A stretch of 64,000 bases of DNA, from positions 1,798,001 to 1,862,000 of the forward strand of contig NZ_CP070326.1 of NCBI RefSeq assembly GCF_016917755.1. The letters are read 5' to 3'. Shown here one piece after another: positions 7,694-16,488 of this stretch. The first letter of the stretch is position 1; each line of letters starts with the position of its first letter. A model generated the notes under the pieces. The model was not told the origin of the DNA, did no database searches, and was given only the letters and a program-made list of their open reading frames with translations. Both the position numbers and the translations under genes were made by a program. The stretch is from Streptomyces noursei (lineage in GTDB: Bacteria > Actinomycetota > Actinomycetes > Streptomycetales > Streptomycetaceae).

Positions 7694-8569
7694 ATGAAAC
7701 CCGCCCCCTTCCGCTACCACCGAGCCCGCGACGTCCACGGCACCACCCAGCTACTGGCCGAGCTGGGCGAGGACGCCAAGGTCATCGCCGGCGGCCAGAG
7801 CCTGGTCGCGATGATGAACTTCCGGCTGGCCCGGCCGCGTCACCTCGTCGACATCGGCGCCCTGCGCGAACTCGACCACCTCGGCGTCGGGCCCGACGGT
7901 GCCCTGCGCATCGGCGCGCTGACGACCCATCACACCGTGGAGACCGCCCCCGACGAGGTGCTGGGCACCGGATTCGCGGTGCTGCGCCGGGCCATGGGCT
8001 GGATCGGCCATCTGCCGATCCGGGCCCGCGGCACGGTCGGCGGCAGCATCGCGCACGCCGACGCGACCGCCGAGTGGTGCCTGCTCGCGGTCGCCCTCGG
8101 CGCCCGGCTGCGCGTCGCCGGCCCCGGTGGGCAACGCCTGCTCCCGGCCGAGGGGTTCTTCCTCGGCCCGTACACCAGCGTCCTGGAGCCCGACGAGCTG
8201 CTCACCGAGATCGTCTTCCCGCGGCCCGCGCCGCACGCCGCGCTCACCGAATTCGCCGAGCGCAAGGGGGACTTCGCGCTCGTGTCGGCGGTGGTGGACC
8301 TCGACATCGGCGCAGGCCGGGTGCGCGGAGGCCGGGTGGGGCTCGGCGGGGTGGCGCCGGTGCCGGTCCGGGTGCCGGCGGCGGAGGCGGTGCTGGCCGG
8401 CGGCGGATCGTTCGCCGAGTGCGCGGCGGTGGCGGCCGCGGCCGTCGATCCACCGGACGACGCGGGCGGCAGCACGGCCTACCGGCGGCAGCTCGTCCGG
8501 GCCCTGGTCGAGCGGGCCTGCACGGAGGCGGCGGAAGCGACGGAGCGGCGGGAGGCGGGGCGACGATGA
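7694..8569 (+). CDS. FAD-binding (medium) subunit of a molybdenum hydroxylase, probably nicotinate dehydrogenase
   Basis: 291 residues from the ATG at 7694 (AGGAAG site). It shows the CoxM/xanthine-dehydrogenase FAD domain: VIAGGQSLVAMMNFRLARP near residue 33 (first FAD loop) and RARGTVGGSIAHADATAEW near residue 112 (second loop). Together with the next two genes it forms a medium-large-small hydroxylase. In a nicotinate cluster this enzyme should hydroxylate nicotinate to 6-hydroxynicotinate. The well-known Pseudomonas NicAB lacks an FAD subunit and uses cytochromes, so this is a different design that would pass electrons through FAD. The stop overlaps the next start. Confidence 0.85.
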   Translation: MKPAPFRYHRARDVHGTTQLLAELGEDAKVIAGGQSLVAMMNFRLARPRHLVDIGALRELDHLGVGPDGALRIGALTTHHTVETAPDEVLGTGFAVLRRAMGWIGHLPIRARGTVGGSIAHADATAEWCLLAVALGARLRVAGPGGQRLLPAEGFFLGPYTSVLEPDELLTEIVFPRPAPHAALTEFAERKGDFALVSAVVDLDIGAGRVRGGRVGLGGVAPVPVRVPAAEAVLAGGGSFAECAAVAAAAVDPPDDAGGSTAYRRQLVRALVERACTEAAEATERREAGRR

Positions 8570-10959
8570 CCCGGGGCGAGGACGGTGCGCGGGAGGGCGA
8601 GGGGCGGCTGATCGGGCGGTCCGTGCCGCGGCGGGAGGACCCCCGACTGCTGACCGGGCGCGGGCGGTTCGTCGACGACATCGCGCTGCCGGGCACGCTG
8701 CACGCGCAGTTCGTCCGCAGCACGGTCGCGCACGGCGAGATCACCGCGATCGATCTGAGCGCGGTGCGCGCGGTGCCGGGGGTGATCGCCGCGTTCACCG
8801 CGGAGGACCTGGCGGCGGGCGACATCGTCGCCCAACTCGATCGCCCGCCACAGGAGTTCGTCCCCACGGCGATGCCGGTACTGGCGCGCGACCGGGTGCG
8901 GTACGTCGGCGAGCCGGTCGCGATCGTGGTCGCCCGCGACGCCTATGCCGCCGAGGACGGCGTCGAGGCCGCCCGGGTCCGCTACGTCGTCCGCCCCCCG
9001 GTGACCAGCGAGGCGGCGGCACTGGCCGACGACGCGCCGCTGGTCCACGCCGAGGCCGCCCGGAACACCCTGGTGGACGTGGAGCTGTTCGCCACCGACG
9101 GCATCGACGAGGTCTTCGCCACCGCCGACCGCGTCGTCCGGGTCGAGGCCCGCACCGGCCGGCAGAACGCCCTGCCGCTGGAGACCCGGGGCGCGGTGGC
9201 GCACTGGGACGACCGGGAGGAGCAGCTGGTCCTCCACACCTGCACCCAGGTCCCGCACCAGGTGCGGACGGTGGCGTCCCGGTGCCTGCACCTGGCCGAG
9301 CGGGCGGTGCGGGTGGTGGTGCCCGACATGGGCGGCGGCTTCGGGTTGAAGTGCGTGGTGGGGCGGGAGGAGATCGCCACGGCGGCGGCCGCGCTCCGGC
9401 TGCGGCGCCCGGTGAAGTGGATCGAGGACCGCAAGGACGCGCTGTCGGCGTCGTTCCTCGCCCGCGAGCAGCACTACGACGTGCGGGCCGCCTTCGACGC
9501 GAACGGCCGGATCCTGGCGCTGGACGCGGACGTGGTGTGCGACATGGGCGCCTACTCCTGCTATCCGTTCACCGCGGGCATCGAACCGCTGATGGCCGCC
9601 GCGGAGATGCCGGGGGTCTACACCGTGCCCGCCTATCGGGTGCGCGGCCGGGCGGTGGCCACCAACAAGGCGCCCTCCGCCCCGTACCGCGGGGTCAGCC
9701 GCCCGCAGTACGTGATGGTCATGGAGCGGCTGTTCGAGCGCGCCGCCCGGGAACTGGACCTCGACCCGGTGGAGATCCGCCGCCGCAACCTCATCACCTC
9801 CTTCCCCTACACCGGCGTCAACGGCATCACCTACGACCCCGGCTCCTACCGGGAATCGCTGGACCTGTGCGAGCGGACGCTGCGCGCGGAGGGCTGGTAC
9901 GAGAAGCGGCGCACGGCCCGCGCCGAGGGCCGCCACCTGGGCATCGGATACGCCTGCTTCAGCGAGCGGACCGGCTACGGCTCCGCCGCCTTCGCGCAGC
10001 GGAGGATGGCGGTCGTCCCCGGCTTCGACCTCTCCGAGGCGCGGATGGACCCCAGCGGGGCGGTGACCGTCACCACCGGGACGATGAGCCACGGGCAGAG
10101 CCACGAGACGACCCTGGCGCAGATCGTCGCGGACGAACTCGGCCTGGACATCGACAAGGTGCGGCTGCACCAGGGGGACACCGATCGGATCGCCTACGGC
10201 TGGGGCACCTTCGCCAGCCGTTCGGCGGCGATCGGCGGCAGCGCCGTACGGCTGGCCGCCGGGCGGCTCGGCGACAAGCTGCGCGCGCTCGCCGCGGCCC
10301 GCTGGGACGTTCCCGTGGACCGGACCGCCCTCGGCCGCGGCGAGGTGTTCCGCCGGGACGATCCCGACACCGCGATCGGCTACGTCGAACTGGCCGAACT
10401 CGCCTACCTACGAGCCGATCTGCTGCCCAAGGACATCGAGCCGGGGCTCACCGCCACGGCGTCGTTCGACGTCTTCAACGACGGCACGTTCTCCAACGCC
10501 ACACACGGCACCGTCGTCGAACTCGCCCCCGACACCGGCCGGGTGGAGATCCTGCGCTACGTCTGCGTCGAGGACTGCGGGGTGGCCATCAACCCCCAGG
10601 TGGTGGAGGGCCAGTGCCGGGGCGGGATCGCCCAGGGCATCGCCGGGGCGCTGTTCGAGCGGGTGACCTACGACGCCCAGGGCGAGCCGTCGGCGACCAG
10701 CTTCATGGACTACAAGGTGCCCACCGCACACGAGATCCCCGACGTGGCGATCCACCACCTGCAGACGCCGTGCGCGTTCACCGAGACCGGCGCGAAGGGC
10801 GCGGGCGAGGGCGGCACGATCGGCGCCCCCGCGGCCGTGCTCAACGCCGTCAACGACGCCCTGCGCCCCACCGGCGTGGAACTGGACGACACCCCGATCA
10901 CCCCGGAGACGGTGCACCGCGCGCTGCACCGCCGGCACTACCAGGAGAGCACCCGATGA
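8566..10959 (+). CDS. Molybdopterin-binding large subunit of a molybdenum hydroxylase, probably nicotinate dehydrogenase
   Basis: 797 residues; the ATG overlaps the previous stop (ATGA). The N-terminal a/b hammerhead domain (about residues 20-130) is followed by the molybdopterin-binding region with PDMGGGFGLKCVVGREE (around residue 258) and the C-terminal GAGEGGTIGAPAA, whose Glu is the base that activates the water used for hydroxylation. Length and order are those of CoxL/XdhB-type subunits. The cofactor is made elsewhere; molybdate uptake genes lie 50 kb to the right in this window. Substrate assignment rests on the operon. Confidence 0.87.
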   Translation: MTRGEDGAREGEGRLIGRSVPRREDPRLLTGRGRFVDDIALPGTLHAQFVRSTVAHGEITAIDLSAVRAVPGVIAAFTAEDLAAGDIVAQLDRPPQEFVPTAMPVLARDRVRYVGEPVAIVVARDAYAAEDGVEAARVRYVVRPPVTSEAAALADDAPLVHAEAARNTLVDVELFATDGIDEVFATADRVVRVEARTGRQNALPLETRGAVAHWDDREEQLVLHTCTQVPHQVRTVASRCLHLAERAVRVVVPDMGGGFGLKCVVGREEIATAAAALRLRRPVKWIEDRKDALSASFLAREQHYDVRAAFDANGRILALDADVVCDMGAYSCYPFTAGIEPLMAAAEMPGVYTVPAYRVRGRAVATNKAPSAPYRGVSRPQYVMVMERLFERAARELDLDPVEIRRRNLITSFPYTGVNGITYDPGSYRESLDLCERTLRAEGWYEKRRTARAEGRHLGIGYACFSERTGYGSAAFAQRRMAVVPGFDLSEARMDPSGAVTVTTGTMSHGQSHETTLAQIVADELGLDIDKVRLHQGDTDRIAYGWGTFASRSAAIGGSAVRLAAGRLGDKLRALAAARWDVPVDRTALGRGEVFRRDDPDTAIGYVELAELAYLRADLLPKDIEPGLTATASFDVFNDGTFSNATHGTVVELAPDTGRVEILRYVCVEDCGVAINPQVVEGQCRGGIAQGIAGALFERVTYDAQGEPSATSFMDYKVPTAHEIPDVAIHHLQTPCAFTETGAKGAGEGGTIGAPAAVLNAVNDALRPTGVELDDTPITPETVHRALHRRHYQESTR

Positions 10960-11531
10960 CCACGCACCCCCGGCCGCCCGACGCCGCCGACGCCGACGCC
11001 CTCGCCCTGCAGGCGCCGGAGCTCCAGCTGATGGTCCTCGACGTGAACGGGGAGCGGCACGAGGTGATCACCGAGCCGCGCCGCACGCTGGTGGACGTGC
11101 TCCGCCACGAACTGCGGCTGACCGGCACCCACGTCGGCTGCGAGCACGGCATCTGCGGCGCCTGCACGGTCCTGGTCGACGACCGGCCGGTGCGGGCCTG
11201 CCTGATGTTCGCCGCGCAGGCGGAGGGGGCCCGGATCCGCACCGTCGAATCGCTGTCGGCGGGGTCCTGCGGCCGGCCCGACGAACTCGGCGATCTGCAG
11301 CGCGCGTTCCGGGAGCGGCACGCCCTGCAGTGCGGCTTCTGCACACCCGGGTTCCTGATGCTCGCCGAGGGTTTCCTCGCCGAGCGGCCGGACGCCGACC
11401 GGGAGCAGATCCGCGAGGTGGTCGCCGCCAACCTGTGCCGGTGCACCGGCTACCAGCCCATCGTCGAGGCGATCGAACAGTGCGCCGCGGCCCGGCGGGC
11501 GGCCCGGTCGGACGTCCGGAAGGAGAAGTGA
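10956..11531 (+). CDS. [2Fe-2S] small subunit of a molybdenum hydroxylase, probably nicotinate dehydrogenase
   Basis: 191 residues, start overlapping the previous stop by 4 nt. The plant-type cluster motif is CEHGICGACTV (C62, C67, C70, with a fourth Cys in RACLMF), and the second cluster uses CGFCTPGF and CRCTGY near residues 127-165. This subunit carries electrons from the Mo centre to FAD. It has an N-terminal extension of about 22 residues compared with typical family members. The order medium-large-small is unusual compared with the common medium-small-large order but is seen in some actinobacteria. Confidence 0.9.
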   Translation: MTTHPRPPDAADADALALQAPELQLMVLDVNGERHEVITEPRRTLVDVLRHELRLTGTHVGCEHGICGACTVLVDDRPVRACLMFAAQAEGARIRTVESLSAGSCGRPDELGDLQRAFRERHALQCGFCTPGFLMLAEGFLAERPDADREQIREVVAANLCRCTGYQPIVEAIEQCAAARRAARSDVRKEK

Positions 11532-12235
11532 TGCAGCTCAGCAACACGGTGCCGGTGAACGCCGCGCCGGATGCGGTGTTCGCCCTGGTCAACGACGTGC
11601 AGCGGGTGGCGTCCTGCATGCCGGGCGCGGTGCTCGACGGCCGGGACGGCGATGCCTGGCAGGGGCGGGTCCGGGTCAGGGTCGGGCCGATCACGGCCGC
11701 GTACGCCGGCACGGTGCGGTTCCTGGAGACCGACGCCGACCGCCGACGGCTGCGGGTGCAGGCCCGCGGCGCGGACGCCCACGGCAACGGCGACGCGGAG
11801 GCGGAGGTGACGCTGACCGTCGCCGAGGCACCGGAGGGTGCGCGGCTGGAGCTGGTGACGGATCTGGTGATCCGGGGCAAGCTGGCCCAGTTCGGCAAGG
11901 GCGCGATCGGGACCGTCTCGACGCGGATCCTGGAGCAGTTCGCCCGGAACCTGGGCGGGTTGCTGGAGGCCGAACGGGACGGCACCTCGACGACGGCGCC
12001 GGCGACGACAGCGGCGCCGGCGGCCGGGCGGGTGCCGGCGTCGACACCAACCACCGCCTCAATCACGGATTTTGACGGTCTGTCGGTTCTCCTTGGACCC
12101 GCTGTCCGGCCCGCGCTGGCCAAGTACGGCCCGTTGGCCGTCGCGTTCGCGGTCGGGGTGGGCGAGGGCTGGCTGCTGGGGCGGCTCGCGGGGATGCGGC
12201 GGGAGCTGCGGACATTGCGCCGGGGGCGGGCATGA
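11531..12235 (+). CDS. CoxG/SRPBCC-family protein, likely Mo-hydroxylase accessory
   Basis: 234 residues; the ATG shares its first base with the upstream stop (TGATG). Residues 1-145 form a CoxG-type START/SRPBCC domain (PDAVFALVNDVQRVASCMPG and AQFGKGAIGTVSTRILEQFA). Then comes a Thr/Ala/Pro linker and a C-terminal hydrophobic segment (LAKYGPLAVAFAVGVGEGWL, about residues 195-214) followed by a basic tail, which looks like a membrane anchor. CoxG proteins help attach or recruit CO dehydrogenase to the membrane, so this one could tether the nicotinate dehydrogenase to the respiratory chain. That would explain how electrons leave the FAD subunit; this is inference. Confidence 0.8.
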   Translation: MQLSNTVPVNAAPDAVFALVNDVQRVASCMPGAVLDGRDGDAWQGRVRVRVGPITAAYAGTVRFLETDADRRRLRVQARGADAHGNGDAEAEVTLTVAEAPEGARLELVTDLVIRGKLAQFGKGAIGTVSTRILEQFARNLGGLLEAERDGTSTTAPATTAAPAAGRVPASTPTTASITDFDGLSVLLGPAVRPALAKYGPLAVAFAVGVGEGWLLGRLAGMRRELRTLRRGRA

Positions 12236-12882
12236 GCCACTACGGGACGGCCACCGACCGGACCTACGAGCGGGCCGGGTTCGGCGCCCCGGTGCGTCGC
12301 GGTCGACGGCCGGCGCTCATCGTCGTCGATCTGACCCGGGGGTTCACCGAGGACCGGTTCCCGACCGGTGCCGATCTGACCGAGGTCGTCACGGCCACCG
12401 CCCGGCTGATCGAGGCGGGCCGGCCCGCCGGCGTCCCGGTCGTGTTCACCGCGATCGCCTACACCTCCGCAGAGGTGGGCGGTGACCACATCACCTGGCT
12501 GCGCAAGGCACCGGGCCTGGGCACCCTGTTGGAGGGGAGCGAGGCGGTCGCCCTCGATCCGCGACTGCCGCGGCGGGAGAGCGATCCGCTGGTGGTCAAG
12601 AAGGGCGCCTCGGCGTTCTTCGGCACCCCGTTGGCCGCCACCCTGACCGGGCTGGGCTGCGACACCGCGGTGGTGTGCGGCGCGACCACCAGCGGCTGCG
12701 TACGGGCCACCGCGGTCGACGCGGTGCAGTCCGGATTCCCGGTGCTGGTGCCGCGGGAGTGCGTCGGGGACCGGGCGGCGGGCCCGCACGACGCCGCCCT
12801 CTTCGACATCCAGGCCAAGTACGGCGATGTCATCGCGCTGGCGGACGCGATCGGCTATCTGGGCGGGCCGGCGGGCGGCTGA
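12232..12882 (+). CDS. nicF: Maleamate amidohydrolase-like isochorismatase-family enzyme (NicF-like)
   Basis: 216 residues, 4-nt overlap with the previous gene. The Cys-hydrolase triad is visible: D33 in ALIVVDLTRGF, the Lys of VVKKGASAFFGT (K123/K124) and C156 in GATTSGCVRATAVDA. The spacing and the SAFFGT block are those of N-carbamoylsarcosine/maleamate amidases. It should release ammonia from maleamate to give maleate. Position between the dehydrogenase and nicD supports this over a generic isochorismatase. Confidence 0.85.
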   Translation: MSHYGTATDRTYERAGFGAPVRRGRRPALIVVDLTRGFTEDRFPTGADLTEVVTATARLIEAGRPAGVPVVFTAIAYTSAEVGGDHITWLRKAPGLGTLLEGSEAVALDPRLPRRESDPLVVKKGASAFFGTPLAATLTGLGCDTAVVCGATTSGCVRATAVDAVQSGFPVLVPRECVGDRAAGPHDAALFDIQAKYGDVIALADAIGYLGGPAGG

Positions 12883-12969
12883 GCAGCCACGACCGCAGCA
12901 TCCGCCGTGCCCGTCGCCCGCCCCGTCTCCCGCCCCGCCTCCGCTTGCACCCTCAGGAAGGTGACCGCC

Positions 12970-13881
12970 ATGCCTCAGTCCCGGCGACCCGCCGCGTCCG
13001 GCCGGTCCGTTCTCCAGTCCGCGCTGGCGGACCTGGCCGACGTGCCGGCCACCAGCCGGTGGGTGCGCTCGGGCGCCACCCGGCTGCACGTCCTGGACTA
13101 CGGCGGGGACGGGCCCGCCCTGGTGGTCCTGCCGGGCATCACCAGCCCGGCCGTCACCATGGACTTCGTGGTGCGGGAACTCACCGATCTGGTGCGGCCG
13201 TTGGTGATCGACGTGCGCGGGCGCGGGTTGTCGGACGGGAGTGCCGACGGCCCGGCGGACGGCGACGACGACAGCGACAGCGACGGGCGCGGCTACCGGC
13301 TGGAGGTCTACGCCGAGGACACCGAGGCGGTGATCGGGGGGCTCGGGCTGGCCCGGCCGCTGCTGTTCGGGCACTCCATGGGCGCGCGGATCGCGGCGGT
13401 GGTCGCGGCCCGCGGCAGGGTCGCGATCGGCGGCAGCGTGCTGGCCGATCCGCCGATGAGCGGGCCGGGCCGCGGCCCGTACCCCACCACGCTGGCGGCG
13501 TTCCTCGGGCAGTTGGCGGAGGCCGAGCGGGGTACGGACGCCGAGGAGGTCGCCCGGTCGTGGCCACGGTGGCCGCGTCGGGAACAGGAGTTGCGGGCAC
13601 GGTGGTTGTCCAGCTGCGACCGGCGGGCGATCGCCGCCACCCACCGCGGTTTCGAGACCGAGGACTTCTTCGCCTGGTGGCCCGCGGTCACCGGCCGCAC
13701 GGCGCTGCTGTACGGCGCGCAGAGCCCGGTGGTCACCGCGGCCGGGGCACAGGAGGCGCGGGCGTCGCTGCCGTCGGCCGCGGTGACCGCGGTCCCGGAC
13801 GCCGGCCACATGATCTTCTGGGACAACCCGCCGGCCGCACTGGCCGCGCTGCGTGCGGCGCTGCGCCCCATGGTGGGGTGA
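12970..13881 (+). CDS. nicD: N-formylmaleamate deformylase-like alpha/beta hydrolase (NicD-like)
   Basis: 303 residues from the ATG at 12970 (AGGAAGG site). Alpha/beta hydrolase features: oxyanion region VVLPGITSPAVTMDF, DVRGRGLSDG, nucleophile S136 in FGHSMGAR, and the C-terminal His in PDAGHMIFWDNP. An acidic DDDSDSD insertion (about residues 97-104) interrupts the loop after the DVRGRG strand and is not typical of the family. The expected reaction is hydrolysis of N-formylmaleamate to maleamate and formate. The 87-nt gap to nicF is the only real spacer in the operon after nicX-nicC. Confidence 0.83.
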   Translation: MPQSRRPAASGRSVLQSALADLADVPATSRWVRSGATRLHVLDYGGDGPALVVLPGITSPAVTMDFVVRELTDLVRPLVIDVRGRGLSDGSADGPADGDDDSDSDGRGYRLEVYAEDTEAVIGGLGLARPLLFGHSMGARIAAVVAARGRVAIGGSVLADPPMSGPGRGPYPTTLAAFLGQLAEAERGTDAEEVARSWPRWPRREQELRARWLSSCDRRAIAATHRGFETEDFFAWWPAVTGRTALLYGAQSPVVTAAGAQEARASLPSAAVTAVPDAGHMIFWDNPPAALAALRAALRPMVG

Positions 13882-13935
13882 GCGGGACAGGCCGCCCGCG
13901 GGAGCCGTCCCCGTGCACCGTGATTGAGTTGCCCC

Positions 13936-14448
13936 ATGGCTGACGAGACCACATCCTCCACTCCCGGATCCCCCGAGGCTCCCCGCACCGCCGAGGCCGG
14001 TGTGGCGATCCCGCACGCCCTGACAGCGGCGCCCGGCTATCAGGTGCGCCGGCTCTACCAGGCGTATCTGGCCGTGTGGGTGCGCGCGGTCGATCCGACG
14101 CTGACCGGGCCGCAGTTCGCGGTGCTGACCGCGGTGGACGCGACGCCCGGACGGGATCAGCGGTCGATGGCGTCGGCGGTGGCGCTGGACACCTCCACGA
14201 TGGCGGACGTGGCCCGGCGGCTGGAGGGCCGGGGGCTGATAGTCCGCCGCACCGACACCGCCGACGGCCGCCGCAAGCTGCTGTTCCTGACCGAGGAGGG
14301 CGAGCGGACGCTGCACGCGGCGCGCGAGCGGACCCGGCAGCTGGACGAGCGGCTGTTGGCGCCCTACGACGCGGGGCAGCGCGCCGATGTGATGCATCTG
14401 CTGACGTCGCTGGCCGACCGCTGGGAGGGCCTGGCCGGGGATTCCTGA
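13936..14448 (+). CDS. nicR: MarR-family regulator, probable NicR
   Basis: 170 residues from the ATG at 13936. The winged helix is centred at residues 50-110 (QFAVLTAVDATPGRDQRSMA, then LDTSTMADVARRLEGRGLIV and the wing RTDTADGRRK). MarR proteins of this type are usually repressors released by a pathway intermediate; NicR in Pseudomonas responds to 6-hydroxynicotinate. It is the last gene of the cluster, 54 nt after nicD. The inverted repeat at 5157 is a candidate target. Confidence 0.85.
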   Translation: MADETTSSTPGSPEAPRTAEAGVAIPHALTAAPGYQVRRLYQAYLAVWVRAVDPTLTGPQFAVLTAVDATPGRDQRSMASAVALDTSTMADVARRLEGRGLIVRRTDTADGRRKLLFLTEEGERTLHAARERTRQLDERLLAPYDAGQRADVMHLLTSLADRWEGLAGDS

Positions 14449-14469
14449 CCGGCCCCCCAACAGCCCGGC

Positions 14470-14490
14470 GCCGGCGGCTACTCCGCCGGC
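14470..14490. terminator. Hairpin between convergent nicR and a methyltransferase gene
   Basis: GCCGGCGG-CTACT-CCGCCGGC, an 8-bp perfect stem that overlaps the stop codon of the minus-strand methyltransferase gene and follows the nicR stop by 21 nt. Probably bidirectional. Confidence 0.45.
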
Positions 14491-15152
14491 TTCCGGGCCA
14501 ACAGGTATGCCTGCGGACCGTTCTCGTGGCCCTCGGGCTCGCGGTGCACCCGCGTCCCCACCGCGAACCCGGCCCGGCCCGCCAGTTCGGCAACCCGGTC
14601 CGGTGCCAGCCAGTAGACGTCCAGTGAGAGGTCGTGGCCGTAGGCGTGGTCCAGGTGGCGGAGTTCGTCACCGGCCTTGAAGGCGAGCAGCAGACGGCCG
14701 CCCGGGGCGAGGACGCGGTGGAACTCCTCGAAGACCGCCGGCAGTCGCTCCGGCGGGGTGTGGATGATCGAGTACCAGGCGACGACGCCGGCGAGCGCGC
14801 CGTCGGCCAGGTCCAGCCCCGTCATCGAGCCTTCCTCGAACCGGATCTCCGGGTGCGCCCTGCGGGCCACGGCCACCATCTCGGGCGACAGGTCGACGCC
14901 GAAGACGTCCAGACCGAGCGCGTGCAGATGGCCGGTGATGCGGCCGGGGCCGCAGCCGAGGTCGGCGACCGGGCCGGCGCCGTCCGCCCGCACCAGGTCG
15001 GCGAAGGCGCCGAGCATCGCGCGGTCCATCGGCATCTCGGCGAGGGCGGTGCGCAGCAGTCGTTCGTAGTCCGCGGCGACGGTGTCGTAGGCGGTCCGGA
15101 CGCTGCGCAGGAAGGACGGTTCGGGCGGGGAGGTGGCATCGGAGACGGTCAT
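14478..15152 (-). CDS. Class I SAM-dependent methyltransferase
   Basis: 224 residues from the ATG at 15152. The SAM-binding motif I is VADLGCGPGRIT (about residues 62-73), followed by the acidic FGVDLSPEM and motif IV-like GVVAWYSIIHTPPERLP. This is a UbiE/Methyltransf-type Rossmann enzyme. The N-terminal helix with AYDTVAADYERL is typical of small-molecule methyltransferases in Streptomyces. No substrate can be given. The gene is convergent with the nicotinate cluster and transcribed alone. Confidence 0.85.
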   Translation of the reverse strand: MTVSDATSPPEPSFLRSVRTAYDTVAADYERLLRTALAEMPMDRAMLGAFADLVRADGAGPVADLGCGPGRITGHLHALGLDVFGVDLSPEMVAVARRAHPEIRFEEGSMTGLDLADGALAGVVAWYSIIHTPPERLPAVFEEFHRVLAPGGRLLLAFKAGDELRHLDHAYGHDLSLDVYWLAPDRVAELAGRAGFAVGTRVHREPEGHENGPQAYLLARKPAE

Positions 15153-15435
15153 GGCGGAGGACAGTAGCGGAGCCGGCGCCGACGCGTCCGTCGGAGTACG
15201 GCTGATGCAAGGCGCGACCGTCCGACACCCATTGCCCTCATGACACAATGTGCCAGCCGTGCGCGTGCGGTGGGCCGTTCACCGGTGCCGGCGCACGCCC
15301 CGGGCATCCCGGATGGGCGCCGAGAACGCGTCACGCCTTCCTGAAGGGAGACGTGGGGATGCTGCCGGCCTACCCGATGCTCCTCCATGCGGCCGACCGG
15401 GCCCGCGTCCCGTACGCGCACGCGGCCTTCCCCCG

Positions 15436-15612
15436 GTCACCGTCTCGGGCTCCGAGCGCCTGCGGGCGCAGCGGTCCGAACGCGCCCTGCGGGAGTTCAT
15501 CGACCAGATGCCCAACGCCGCGTTCCAGCCGGTCGGCAGGAGCACCTGGCCGAAGGTCCGGGACACCCTGCGGCGGCGGATCGGCGGCGCGGTCGGGGAA
15601 CGACGCCGGGTA
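15436..15612 (+). pseudogene. Possible gene remnant
   Basis: The 529-nt gap between the methyltransferase and the next plus-strand gene has no convincing complete gene. One stretch translates to a charged helical segment (SERLRAQRSERALREFIDQM, then FQPVGRSTWPKVRDTLRRR) that looks like genuine protein, but no sensible start lies before it and downstream it runs into the next gene's leader. It may be a decayed gene end. A short frame from the ATG at 15359 overlaps it in another phase and is not convincing. Confidence 0.25.
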
Positions 15613-15681
15613 GCGGCGCCGGTGCACCGAAGTGCGCCTCTTGCGGACCTCCCGGCTCCCTTCCGGGGGCGAGGTGCGACG

Positions 15682-16488
15682 ATGGGGCCTGTCATGGATG
15701 CGGGGCACGTTCTCAGGGGGCTGCGCGCCGCGGTGTTCGCGGCGGTCTGCGTGCTCCTGGCTGCGCTCGGGCACGCGGTGATGTCGGATGCCGCGGTGCC
15801 CGGCTGGATGCTGCTCGCGGCCGGTCTGGCGACCGCGGCCGGGGCCTGGTGCTTCGCCGCACGCGAACGCGGCCCCGTGCTGGTGGGATTGCTGACCGTC
15901 GGCACCCAGGCCGCCCTGCACAGCGCGTTCTCCCTGGGGCAGGCGATGGCCGGCGCCGGCACGGACCGGGCCGCCCTCGCCCGCGCGTGGGCGAACACCT
16001 GGCTCTGCGGCGCCCAGGGGTTGTCGCTCCAGGAGATCGACGCGGCGCGGGCGCAGACCCCGATGGGGCTGCCGGACGCGACCGGGTCGATGGGCTCGAT
16101 GGGTTCGATGGGTTCGATGGACTCCTCGGGCGGCATGGGCGGGACGGGCCTGTCGCACGGCGCGATGTCCCATCTGGGCACGGCACACACCGATATGTCC
16201 GCCATGGGCATGCACGGCAGCGCCGGCGGCATGCTCGCGGCGCACCTGTTGGTCGCCCTGCTCAGCGCGTGGTGGCTGTGGGGCGGCGAGCGGGCGGCGT
16301 TCCGGCTCGTACGGAGCGTGTCCGCCTGGCTGTTCGCGCCCCTGCTGCTGGTGCTGCGGGCGGTGCTGCCGGCGTCCCGTCCGGTCCCGCGCCCCGCCCG
16401 GCAGGAGCCGCGGTGCGCGGTGCGGCAGCTGCTGCTGGCGCATGCGATGTCCTTGCGGGGTCCCCCGCGTGAACCGGCTGTCGGCTGA
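15682..16488 (+). CDS. Membrane protein with a Met/His-rich loop, possible copper-linked
   Basis: 268 residues from the ATG at 15682 (an ATG at 15694 is also possible). Three hydrophobic segments occupy roughly residues 13-33, 35-56 and 66-80, and two more lie near 180-200 and 215-235. Between them is a loop with repeated G-S-M units and MSHLGTAHTDMSAMGMHG, i.e. clustered Met and His that resemble low-affinity Cu(I)/Cu(II) sites. The C-terminal tail is basic. A copper export operon lies 1.3 kb downstream, which makes a copper role plausible, but no family is recognised. Transcribed alone. Confidence 0.65.
   Translation: MGPVMDAGHVLRGLRAAVFAAVCVLLAALGHAVMSDAAVPGWMLLAAGLATAAGAWCFAARERGPVLVGLLTVGTQAALHSAFSLGQAMAGAGTDRAALARAWANTWLCGAQGLSLQEIDAARAQTPMGLPDATGSMGSMGSMGSMDSSGGMGGTGLSHGAMSHLGTAHTDMSAMGMHGSAGGMLAAHLLVALLSAWWLWGGERAAFRLVRSVSAWLFAPLLLVLRAVLPASRPVPRPARQEPRCAVRQLLLAHAMSLRGPPREPAVG

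Noticed and set aside
11068..14460. 1130-residue minus-strand open frame
   Set aside because: Shadow of the nicotinate operon; Arg/Pro/Gly-rich with no recognisable domain, while the plus-strand genes have clear families.
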